Shown piece by piece: positions 1-5,876 of a stretch of DNA of 7,755 nt. The translations under genes were made by a program, and so were the position numbers. The DNA comes from Bacteroidota bacterium. GTDB lineage: Bacteria > Bacteroidota > Bacteroidia > Flavobacteriales > Weeksellaceae. The notes under the pieces are model-generated. The model was not told the origin of the DNA. It saw only the letters and a list, made by a program, of their open reading frames with translations, and made no database searches. How positions within the stretch are numbered: the first letter of the stretch is position 1; each line of letters opens with the position of its first letter. The DNA lies in NCBI GenBank assembly GCA_023399675.1, contig JAEWOM010000177.1, positions 1-7,755 on the forward strand, in the 5' to 3' direction.

Positions 1-329
1 TTACAAATCCTCTTGCACAATGGGCTTTCCGCTGGTTTCACCCCGATTTGGCAATGAAAATTGCAGTGTATCTTTCCACGAAAAACAAAATGATTTCGGG
101 CGAAGAAGACAAAGAATTTCTGGGAGAAGACCGCGAATTCCTGATTCAATATTCGAAAGAAAAACTCAAAACAGAACATTTCGATTACTTTATTTACGGG
201 CACAGGCATCTTCCGATGGTATTTCCACTTGAAAACGGTTCGAAACATATTAATTTGGGCGACTGGATTCATTATTACACCTACGGAGTCTTTCAAACCG
301 AATTTGAACTCAAAACCTTTGAAGAATAA
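1..329 (+). CDS. lpxH: UDP-2,3-diacylglucosamine diphosphatase, C-terminal part (5' end outside window)
   Basis: This is the last 108 codons of a metallophosphoesterase, read in frame from base 3 and ending at TAA 327-329. The family hydrolyses UDP-2,3-diacylglucosamine to lipid X and UMP at the inner face of the cytoplasmic membrane, an early lipid A step. What can be seen is an NPLAQWAFRWFHPD stretch typical of the LpxH cap region, then IYGHRHLP (codons around 192-215), which matches the GHxH metal-binding motif, and a closing INLGDW segment. The N-terminal metal motifs (DxH, GNHD) lie outside the window and cannot be checked. The AAA-less start of the fragment means the true start is unknown. 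An internal TTG at 48 is not a real start. The next gene begins 16 bases after the stop, so the two are probably cotranscribed. The family call is good; LpxH versus a related Bacteroidetes metallophosphatase is less certain. Confidence 0.82.
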   Translation, partial: TNPLAQWAFRWFHPDLAMKIAVYLSTKNKMISGEEDKEFLGEDREFLIQYSKEKLKTEHFDYFIYGHRHLPMVFPLENGSKHINLGDWIHYYTYGVFQTEFELKTFEE

Positions 330-331
330 CC

Positions 332-336
332 AGGAG
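332..336 (+). promoter_or_regulatory. Shine-Dalgarno AGGAG that fixes the start of the LuxE-like gene
   Basis: AGGAG sits 9 bases before ATG 346, just after the preceding stop codon at 327-329. It supports 346 as the start over the longer reading frame that opens at 229 inside the lpxH coding region. It is the only clear Shine-Dalgarno sequence in the window; the other genes have none, as is common in Bacteroidetes. Confidence 0.6.
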
Positions 337-345
337 TTTTCGGGC

Positions 346-1353
346 ATGGATATTTTTAAGATAAAATCTGAAGAAGAATTTGAGGCTGCCTGTCTTGAAA
401 CATTTCAGTACCAGGTGGAGAACGTCGTTGTGTATCAAAAATTTGTTCAGTTTCTCGGAATAAATCCGCAATCAGTAAACTCGATTGATAACATTCCTTT
501 TTTACCGATTGAAATGTTTAAGAAGCATCAGGTTTCTGACAGAAACTTCGAGGTAAAGGACTTTTTTCAAAGTTCGGGAACCACTGATATGGTTCAGCGC
601 TCCAAACATTATATTGCCGACCATCAGCTTTATGAACGAAGTATTGATGCGAGTTTTACGCAATTTATCGGGCCTTCGGAAGAGTACATTTTCCTCGGAC
701 TGTTGCCCAATTATTCCGAAAATAAACATTCGTCCCTGAGTTATATGGTCGATTACCTGATGAACAGATCGGGTAAACCGGAAAACGGATATTTTCTGTA
801 CAATCATGCAGAACTTTTCGACCTGATGCAAAACCTGACGGACAAAAAAGTAATTCTTTTCGGGGTATCTTTTGCCTTACTTGATTTTCTTGATTTCATC
901 GCACTTTCCGGAAGAAAAATGCCATTGTTTCCGAATCTGACCGTGCTTGAAACTGGCGGCATGAAAGGCAGAAAAGAAGAAATGACAAAAGATCAGCTGA
1001 TGGATATTTTGCAGAACGGCTTCCGAACGGAGAGAATCTTTTCTGAATATTCGATGACCGAATTATTATCGCAGGCTTATTCTCTTGAAAATCAGCTATA
1101 TCAATCTCCAAACTGGATGAAAATTCTGATCAGAAGCACCGAAGATCCTTTCTCTTATTTACAGCAAGGCAGAACCGGAGCCGTGAACATCATCGATCTC
1201 GCAAACCGTCATTCATGTAGCTTTATCGCGACACAGGACCTGGGGAGAATCGTTGATAAGCCGTCCGGAAAAACCTCGATGCATCCTGCATTTCAGATTT
1301 CAGGAAGAATCGATCATTCAGATCTCCGGGGTTGCAGTCTGCTGGTCTCTTAA
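346..1353 (+). CDS. LuxE/PaaK-family acyl-protein synthetase-like protein (acyltransferase)
   Basis: The 335-residue product looks like an adenylate-forming enzyme of the LuxE acyl-protein synthetase type. LuxE proteins activate a fatty acid with ATP and hold it on a C-terminal cysteine. Visible motifs, in order, are SSGTT (76-80, phosphate-binding loop), LETGGMKGR (201-209), SEYSMTEL (233-240, like the YGxTE motif of adenylate-forming enzymes), TQDLGR (296-301) and GRIDHSDLRG (320-329). Cys330 lies six residues from the C-terminus, about where LuxE carries its acylated cysteine; that equivalence is inferred. The start at 346 is chosen for its AGGAG and because the frame upstream of it overlaps lpxH. 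The length matches the family. No luciferase, LuxC or LuxD gene is nearby, so bioluminescence is not implied. Its position behind lpxH hints at an envelope or lipid role, but the substrate cannot be told from sequence. Confidence 0.75.
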   Translation: MDIFKIKSEEEFEAACLETFQYQVENVVVYQKFVQFLGINPQSVNSIDNIPFLPIEMFKKHQVSDRNFEVKDFFQSSGTTDMVQRSKHYIADHQLYERSIDASFTQFIGPSEEYIFLGLLPNYSENKHSSLSYMVDYLMNRSGKPENGYFLYNHAELFDLMQNLTDKKVILFGVSFALLDFLDFIALSGRKMPLFPNLTVLETGGMKGRKEEMTKDQLMDILQNGFRTERIFSEYSMTELLSQAYSLENQLYQSPNWMKILIRSTEDPFSYLQQGRTGAVNIIDLANRHSCSFIATQDLGRIVDKPSGKTSMHPAFQISGRIDHSDLRGCSLLVS

Positions 1354-1385
1354 ATTATTTCGCAACATTTTATCGCTGAATCTGC

Positions 1386-1416
1386 TTGAAGAACAGAAGA
1401 AAATTCTGTAAAATTG
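1386..1416 (+). promoter_or_regulatory. Weak candidate Bacteroidetes-type promoter before the MmcB-like gene
   Basis: TTG at 1386-1388 and TAAAATTG at 1409-1416 are separated by 20 bases, resembling the TTG / TAnnTTTG layout of Bacteroidetes sigma-A promoters with one mismatch in the -7 element. Transcription would begin around 1421, leaving a short leader before ATG 1441 and arguing against a TTG start at 1414. In an AT-rich gap this match could be chance. Confidence 0.25.
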
Positions 1417-1440
1417 CCGTGTAATTGCATTACCATACAG

Positions 1441-1983
1441 ATGCTGAAAATTGAAGAACTGGTTTTTAATTACCTCCATACTTTTCACGATTTCAGTGAA
1501 GAACTGCTGCTCACAAATTATTTTCATGCCGATTGGGAAGCAGATCTGCTCATTGTAGACCGTGAAGGTTTCAGCCATGAAATCGAAATCAAACTCTCCA
1601 AATCAGATTTCAAAAATGATTTTAAAAAATCGTTTATCAATCCGAATACGGGAGAAAAATTCCTGAAGCACGACAAAATCTACTGCGGTGATTACGTGTG
1701 CAATTCGTTCAGTTTTCTGTTACCGATGGGCATGATTGATCATGCAGATATTCCGGAGCATTGCGGTATTATTGAATTTTACCATGATGCCGACCGATGG
1801 GAAACACATTTTTACAAAATCCGTAAGCCGAAAAAAATACACGATGATGTCTACTGGAAACTGGTGGATAAAGACCAGTTCATGCGAAAATTAGCCCAGA
1901 ATCTGCTTCACAAGAAATTTGAGATCAAAGGAAAAACTGACGAACTGATTTTCAAAACAGAACTCGTTATGAGGAAAAAGTAA
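1441..1983 (+). CDS. PD-(D/E)XK nuclease-like protein, MmcB-like, function unknown
   Basis: The 180-residue soluble protein has no signal peptide or membrane segment. Asp35 in EADLLIVD, followed by HEIEIK with Glu49 and Lys51, fits the D...(E)xK core of PD-(D/E)XK nucleases. The stretch after it (SKSDFKNDFKK, 52-63), then KHDKIY (76-81), FSFLLP (90-95) and IPEHCGIIEFY (104-114), follows the order seen in MmcB-type DNA repair proteins: E-x-K, DF..D.K, D..y, a FxxP turn, and a GLI/GII strand. MmcB works in mutagenic repair in alphaproteobacteria; shared fold does not prove shared role. ATG 1441 is preferred. An in-frame TTG at 1414 would add nine residues (MPCNCITIQ) that look unlike the domain. 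It lies 87 bases after the LuxE-like gene on the same strand and converges on the M23 gene. The family call is by eye only. Confidence 0.6.
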   Translation: MLKIEELVFNYLHTFHDFSEELLLTNYFHADWEADLLIVDREGFSHEIEIKLSKSDFKNDFKKSFINPNTGEKFLKHDKIYCGDYVCNSFSFLLPMGMIDHADIPEHCGIIEFYHDADRWETHFYKIRKPKKIHDDVYWKLVDKDQFMRKLAQNLLHKKFEIKGKTDELIFKTELVMRKK

Positions 1984-2005
1984 AGTCCCGCGCTTTGCAG
2001 GACTT
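1972..2005 (-). terminator. Probable intrinsic terminator of the M23 gene
   Basis: AAGTCC (1983-1988) and GGACTT (2000-2005) form a perfect 6-bp stem; inside it, after one C/A mismatch, GCG pairs with TGC at 1990-1992/1996-1998. Read on the minus strand, the hairpin begins 25 bases past the M23 stop and runs into TACTTTTT, a T-rich tail. On the plus strand the following bases are ATGATGATTAAAAAGG, with no T-run, so it fits the minus-strand gene better. The stem starts within the stop codon of the MmcB-like gene and the T-tail lies in that gene's last codons. Confidence 0.5.
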
Positions 2006-2030
2006 ATGATGATTAAAAAGGTATGAATCT

Positions 2031-3110
2031 TTAGAAATTCAGAAAAAGTTTCGGATTTACCGGTGTATTGTTTTTATGAACTTCATAATGTAAATGTGGC
2101 CCTGTAGAACGCCCGCTGTTCCCGGATTTTGCAATAACCTGCCCCACTTTCACTTTCTCATTTGTACGAACCAGAATATCGCTGAGATGCGCATAAAGCG
2201 TTGCAAGTCCGTTTCCGTGAGAAATAATTACACAGTTTCCGTAACCGCCTTTTACACCGGCGAAAATCACCGTTCCCTGTGCTGTACACATCACATCCGA
2301 TCCATAAGGAACAGCAATGTCTATTCCTTTATGAAACTGAATCTGATCTGCTTCAGCCGGCGGGTTATTCACTTCTTTCACGGGCACTGCTTTCTGGGTA
2401 TTTTTGGCAATCGGTGAAGCATTTGATACGCTAACTCCCGAACTTTTAGGCGCTGCGGCAACAGCAGGAGCTGCTGCAGTTTTCTCTTCCGGTGCGTAAA
2501 CAGGTACCACGACTCTTTTGATGTTTCCGGCACTGTCCTTTTCTTCAACCACATGTGCGGAAATTACTTTTCTTTTTGCCGGAGCCGTACTTACTGCTGC
2601 TGCCGGTGCTGCTGCCGGCTTCGCAGCTTTCGCAGCCGGTTTTGCTTCACTTTTTACAGAAGCCAGCACTGTACGGAAAGGAATCGGATTTTTTCTTTTA
2701 CCGAAATTGGATGACACATACCCTTCCGAAGGCATACCCAACGGAACCTGCTGCAACATTTTCTCCAGATCTACCAGATACTGGCTGTAACGGTTGGACT
2801 GTTTTGCGAGATACACCGCACTGGCCAGACTGTCCATATCCAGCATCTCTATTCTGGCATTCGCAATACCTTTCTGTGTAAGAAAACCGCTGAGATTATT
2901 TACCGCCTCATCAACCTGCTGCAGGTCATGGCGCATTTTCGCATAATTAACGCTGTCTTTTTCTGAATTGATCTTAACGAGGTTTACTTCGTATGAGCGG
3001 TCGTCGCGGTTGCTCCATAAAACAGCAATGGCAACGGACTGCAAAATCATCACCGCAGCAGCAGCGGCTCCTAATATTTTTAATTTATTATTTCTGAAAA
3101 GTTCTTTCAT
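2031..3110 (-). CDS. Membrane-anchored M23-family metallopeptidase (peptidoglycan endopeptidase-like) with split catalytic domain
   Basis: The 359-residue protein has a short basic N-terminus, a single membrane segment at about 11-32 with no clear cleavage site, a helical region (about 45-120) that may form a coiled coil, then an M23 (LytM-like) domain. Zinc ligands visible are His260 and Asp264 (HKGID) and His341 of HLH (339-341), with His308 (YAHLS) as catalytic histidine, so the enzyme looks active. The family cuts peptidoglycan cross-bridges in the periplasm. Unusually, the domain's first strand (SSNFGKRKNP, 133-142) is separated from HxxxD by about 110 residues rich in Ala, Pro and Lys, where a short loop is usual. 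Start ATG 3108-3110 directly precedes the hydrophobic segment. A -7-like element lies 31-38 bases upstream, and a terminator hairpin follows the stop. The gene stands alone on its strand. Substrate bond and partners are not evident. Confidence 0.88.
   Translation of the reverse strand: MKELFRNNKLKILGAAAAAVMILQSVAIAVLWSNRDDRSYEVNLVKINSEKDSVNYAKMRHDLQQVDEAVNNLSGFLTQKGIANARIEMLDMDSLASAVYLAKQSNRYSQYLVDLEKMLQQVPLGMPSEGYVSSNFGKRKNPIPFRTVLASVKSEAKPAAKAAKPAAAPAAAVSTAPAKRKVISAHVVEEKDSAGNIKRVVVPVYAPEEKTAAAPAVAAAPKSSGVSVSNASPIAKNTQKAVPVKEVNNPPAEADQIQFHKGIDIAVPYGSDVMCTAQGTVIFAGVKGGYGNCVIISHGNGLATLYAHLSDILVRTNEKVKVGQVIAKSGNSGRSTGPHLHYEVHKNNTPVNPKLFLNF
2340..2669 (-). repeat. Low-complexity Ala/Pro/Lys insertion within the M23 coding region
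   Basis: Codons 148-257 of the M23 gene encode a biased stretch. Codons 154-179 (bases 2574-2651) repeat Ala, Lys and Pro as in KPAAKAAKPAA, built from near-repeated GCC/GCT codons. Codons 205-221 form a second Ala/Pro block. Between them is a more ordered segment, VVEEKDSAGNIKRVVVPVY (187-205), that could form beta strands. The antisense strand gives hydrophobic Ala-rich open frames that are not genes. Confidence 0.6.
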
Positions 3111-3140
3111 CCGTGAGTAATAATCTTAAAATTAGGACGG

Positions 3141-3148
3141 CAAAATTA
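3141..3148 (-). promoter_or_regulatory. -7-like promoter element for the M23 gene
   Basis: Read on the minus strand this is TAATTTTG, an exact match to the Bacteroidetes -7 consensus TAnnTTTG. It would give a leader of roughly 20-25 bases to ATG 3110. No TTG-type -33 element lies at the usual distance; that region holds the palindrome at 3161-3172 instead. Confidence 0.42.
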
Positions 3149-3160
3149 TCTAAAAATTAT

Positions 3161-3172
3161 ACGGCATGCCGT
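3161..3172. promoter_or_regulatory. Perfect 12-bp palindrome, possible operator
   Basis: ACGGCATGCCGT is self-complementary over all 12 bases and GC-rich within an AT-rich gap. It lies 12 bases upstream of the minus-strand -7 element, over the place where a -33 box would be, and about 86 bases upstream of the gpsA -7 element. That position suits a dimeric regulator of the M23 gene. It is also followed by a run of seven T on the plus strand, so a terminator is the alternative, though no plus-strand gene ends here. Confidence 0.35.
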
Positions 3173-3258
3173 TTTTTTAACAAAACTTTATAAAATAAAA
3201 AACAAAAAACCACCATGTTTTGTTCGTTGTACGTAGCCCGTTCAGCATTTGATTTTAC

Positions 3259-3266
3259 TATATTTG
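3259..3266 (+). promoter_or_regulatory. -7-like promoter element for the gpsA-mqo cluster
   Basis: TATATTTG matches TAnnTTTG exactly, 22 bases before ATG 3289. A start a few bases downstream would leave a leader of about 15-18 bases. There is no good -33 TTG at the usual spacing (the nearest, 3227-3229, is 29 bases away). No Shine-Dalgarno follows. Confidence 0.45.
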
Positions 3267-3288
3267 TATTTCCTCCAAATTGCGATTC

Positions 3289-4338
3289 ATGGCAAAAAAA
3301 TCGACCAAGAGTTCCGAGAAAATCAAAAAAACTGAGCCCAAAACCATCACAAACTGCAAAGTTGGAGTATTGGGAAGCGGAAGTTTTGCAACGGCTATCG
3401 TAAAGATGCTCACAGAAAACTGCAAAAGTGTTCACTGGTGTGTCCGAAATGAATTCGTGAAAGGTGCCTTAGAAATGCGCGGGCATAACCCGACTTATCT
3501 TACATCGGTCAGTTTTAACCTGCGGAAACTGAAAATCTGCACGGATATTAATGAACTGGTTTCCGAATGTGACATTATCGTACTTGCTACACCTTCTATT
3601 TATCTTTCCGATGTGATGGAACAGATGAATGTGGATTACCGTGACAAGATATTCGTTTCTGCCATCAAAGGGATTGTACCAAAAGTGAATGACATTGTTG
3701 CGCACTATCTGCGTGACGAATTCGGCATCGGATTCAGGAACCAGGCTGTGATCGCAGGACCGTGTCACGCTGAAGAAGTAGGGATGGAAAGGCTTTCCTA
3801 TTTAACGATTGCTACGGTAGAAGATGATGTTTCTTTACGACTCGATCAGCTGTTCTCGTCGTCATTCATCCGTGTAAATCCCAGCAAGGATATCCTGGGA
3901 AATGAGTACAGTGCTATTCTTAAAAATATTTATGCCATCGGTGCAGGTATCGCAAGCGGGCTTGGATACGGCGACAACTTCACAGCAATTTTCGTCAGCA
4001 ACGCTGTACGCGAGATGGAACTTTTTCTGGAGGCCATCTATGAAGCACCGCGAGATGTAAATGAAAGTGCCTATTTGGGAGATTTACTCGTAACCGCCTA
4101 CTCGCTGTTTTCAAGGAACCGAAATCTGGGAAATCTGATTGGCAAAGGATACACGGTAAAATCGGCAATCCAGTCGATGAATATGATTGCCGAAGGATAT
4201 TACGCCGCTGATTCCATCTATTCCACTGCAAAAGAAAAAAAGCTGAAAACACCGATAATCGATACCATTTACGGAATTCTCTATGAAGGTAAAAATGCTG
4301 AGAAACAGTTTCAGAAACTCACGGCAAAAATTAATTAG
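3289..4338 (+). CDS. gpsA: NAD(P)H-dependent glycerol-3-phosphate dehydrogenase
   Basis: The 349-residue cytosolic enzyme reduces dihydroxyacetone phosphate to sn-glycerol-3-phosphate, the backbone for membrane phospholipids. The N-terminal Rossmann domain shows VGVLGSGSFATA (25-36, the GxGxxxxA nucleotide loop), LATPSIYL (99-106), SAIKGI (124-129, with conserved Lys127) and AGPCHAEE (156-163). The C-terminal helical domain has NEYSAILKNIYAIGAG (205-220), whose Lys212 matches the catalytic lysine of the family, then GDLLVTAYSLFSRNRNLG (264-281). A Lys/Ser-rich tail of about 22 residues precedes the Rossmann fold, longer than in the E. coli enzyme. ATG 3289 is preferred over the in-frame TTG at 3280 because it gives the expected MAKK start and a better leader from the -7 element. 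It heads a rightward cluster, with mqo 20 bases after its stop. Confidence 0.93.
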   Translation: MAKKSTKSSEKIKKTEPKTITNCKVGVLGSGSFATAIVKMLTENCKSVHWCVRNEFVKGALEMRGHNPTYLTSVSFNLRKLKICTDINELVSECDIIVLATPSIYLSDVMEQMNVDYRDKIFVSAIKGIVPKVNDIVAHYLRDEFGIGFRNQAVIAGPCHAEEVGMERLSYLTIATVEDDVSLRLDQLFSSSFIRVNPSKDILGNEYSAILKNIYAIGAGIASGLGYGDNFTAIFVSNAVREMELFLEAIYEAPRDVNESAYLGDLLVTAYSLFSRNRNLGNLIGKGYTVKSAIQSMNMIAEGYYAADSIYSTAKEKKLKTPIIDTIYGILYEGKNAEKQFQKLTAKIN

Positions 4339-4358
4339 TAAAAAATGCACTTCAGCTC

Positions 4359-5864
4359 ATGTTTGAACTGATTCACAAATCACCCAAATCCCATTACGAT
4401 ATCGCACTCATTGGCGGAGGAATCATGAGCACCACTCTGGCCGTTCTGTTATACGAATGCGACCCCTCACTTAATATCGTTATTTTCGAGCGGCTCGGAA
4501 ATTTCGCTAAGGAAAGTTCTGCCGCCTGGAACAACGCCGGAACCGGACATTCTGCATTTTGCGAGTTGAACTATACACCACAGAATGCGGACGGCAGCAT
4601 CAGCATTACGAAAGCCGAAACTATCGCTGAACGGTTCGAAATTTCGAAGCAGTTCTGGTCTTCGCTGATTGCCAAAAATTATATTACCAATCCGGCAGAT
4701 TTCATCAACAGTTGCCCGCACATGAGCCTGGTTTTTGGCCAGAAAGATGTTGAATTTCTAAAGAAAAGATTCGAAAAACTATCTGAATCAGCCCTTTTCA
4801 AAGGCATGGAGTTCAGTTCATCCTTTGAACAGCTCAAAGAATGGATTCCGCTAATCATGGCAGGCAGAAGTGAAGATGAAATATTCGCTGCAACAAAAAT
4901 GGACCTGGGCACCGATGTCAATTTTGGCGAACTCACCCGCAAAATGGAGCATTATCTGCTGGAAAAAACCACGGTGGAAATTTATCTCTATCACGATGTG
5001 AAAGACATAGATCCCCGTGACGAAGGAAACTGGAAAATGTACATTTCAGACCGCTTGCATAATCATAAGCTGGAAGTAACTGCCGATTATGTTTTTATCG
5101 GAGCCGGAGGTTATGCATTGCCGCTTCTGGACAGCTCAGATATTGAAGAAGGCGAAGGTTATGGGGGATTTCCTGTTTCCGGAGAGTGGCTGGTTTCACA
5201 TAACCCCGACCTCATCGCACAGCACGAAGCAAAAGTGTACACGCAGGCAGCAGTTGATGCACCGCCGATGAGTGTGCCGCATTTGGATCTGCGGATCATT
5301 GATGGTAAAAAAGCACTGCTTTTCGGACCGTTCGCCGGTTTTTCTACCAAATTTCTGAAAGAAGGCTCCTACCTCGATCTGCCGGAAAGCATTAATTTCA
5401 GCAATATCCGCTCCCTGTTTGGTGCATGGTGGCACAACATACCGCTGACCTCTTATCTGATACAGCAGGTGGCAATGACGAAAGTGCAGCGCATCGCTCA
5501 TTTGAGAACGCTCGTAACAAATGCCAATCCTGACGACTGGGAAATGAAAGTTGCCGGTCAGCGCGTTCAAATCATTAAAAAAGATGAAGATCAGGGCGGT
5601 AAAGTTGAATTCGGAACAGAAGTGGTCGCTAACGAAAGAGGAAATATCGCCTGTCTGCTCGGTGCTTCACCGGGCGCATCCACATCTGTGTCAGCAATGA
5701 TTACGGTGCTTCAGAAATTTTTTCCCGAAAAAATGGATGCAGAATGGCTGCCGAAACTTCAGCAGCTGATCCCCTCTTACGGTAAAAAACTGAATGAGAA
5801 TCCGGAATTGCTTGAAGAAGTAAGAGCATTCAGCAAAGAAAAGCTACAGTTGAAATACGAGTAA
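4359..5864 (+). CDS. mqo: Malate:quinone oxidoreductase
   Basis: The 501-residue FAD enzyme oxidises malate to oxaloacetate and passes electrons to the quinone pool, working as a peripheral protein on the inner face of the cytoplasmic membrane; it bypasses or complements NAD-dependent malate dehydrogenase in the TCA cycle. The sequence shows an FAD-binding GGGIMSTTLA loop (19-28) followed by an acidic strand end (FERL, 43-46), NNAGTGHSA (58-66), VPHLD (306-310), GPFAGFSTKFLKEGS (323-337), AGQRVQIIKK (399-408) and LGASPGAST (434-442), all hallmarks of Mqo. Length fits the family at about 500. ATG 4359 is the first in frame after the gpsA stop; no Shine-Dalgarno is present. It lies 20 bases after gpsA and 12 before the next gene, so all three are probably cotranscribed. 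No break or missing motif was seen. Confidence 0.96.
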   Translation: MFELIHKSPKSHYDIALIGGGIMSTTLAVLLYECDPSLNIVIFERLGNFAKESSAAWNNAGTGHSAFCELNYTPQNADGSISITKAETIAERFEISKQFWSSLIAKNYITNPADFINSCPHMSLVFGQKDVEFLKKRFEKLSESALFKGMEFSSSFEQLKEWIPLIMAGRSEDEIFAATKMDLGTDVNFGELTRKMEHYLLEKTTVEIYLYHDVKDIDPRDEGNWKMYISDRLHNHKLEVTADYVFIGAGGYALPLLDSSDIEEGEGYGGFPVSGEWLVSHNPDLIAQHEAKVYTQAAVDAPPMSVPHLDLRIIDGKKALLFGPFAGFSTKFLKEGSYLDLPESINFSNIRSLFGAWWHNIPLTSYLIQQVAMTKVQRIAHLRTLVTNANPDDWEMKVAGQRVQIIKKDEDQGGKVEFGTEVVANERGNIACLLGASPGASTSVSAMITVLQKFFPEKMDAEWLPKLQQLIPSYGKKLNENPELLEEVRAFSKEKLQLKYE

Positions 5865-5876
5865 AAACTGCACGTC

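Noticed and set aside
229..345. 39-codon N-terminal extension of the LuxE-like frame
   Set aside because: It overlaps the lpxH coding region in another frame, and AGGAG before ATG 346 fits the family's N-terminus.
1393..1409. ACAGAA-GAAAA-TTCTGT stem-loop after the LuxE-like gene
   Set aside because: The stem is a short, AT-rich 6 bp with no T-run on either strand, so it is not convincing as a terminator or riboswitch.
2518..2881. Plus-strand hydrophobic Ala-rich open frames (GAAAGFAAFAAG-like)
   Set aside because: They are antisense readings of the Ala/Pro/Lys-rich M23 insertion; the membrane-like look comes from that composition.
3161..3179. Palindrome plus seven T read as a plus-strand terminator
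   Set aside because: No plus-strand gene ends upstream; the region is between divergent starts, so a regulatory site is more likely. Not excluded.
3179..3224. Inverted repeat AACAAAAC / GTTTTGTT with a 30-base spacer
   Set aside because: It is only 8 bp and low complexity in an AT-rich gap, so chance is a sufficient explanation.
3157..3435. 92-residue minus-strand frame across the divergent region
   Set aside because: It overlaps the start of gpsA in antisense and spans the predicted promoters; no domain or start signal supports it.
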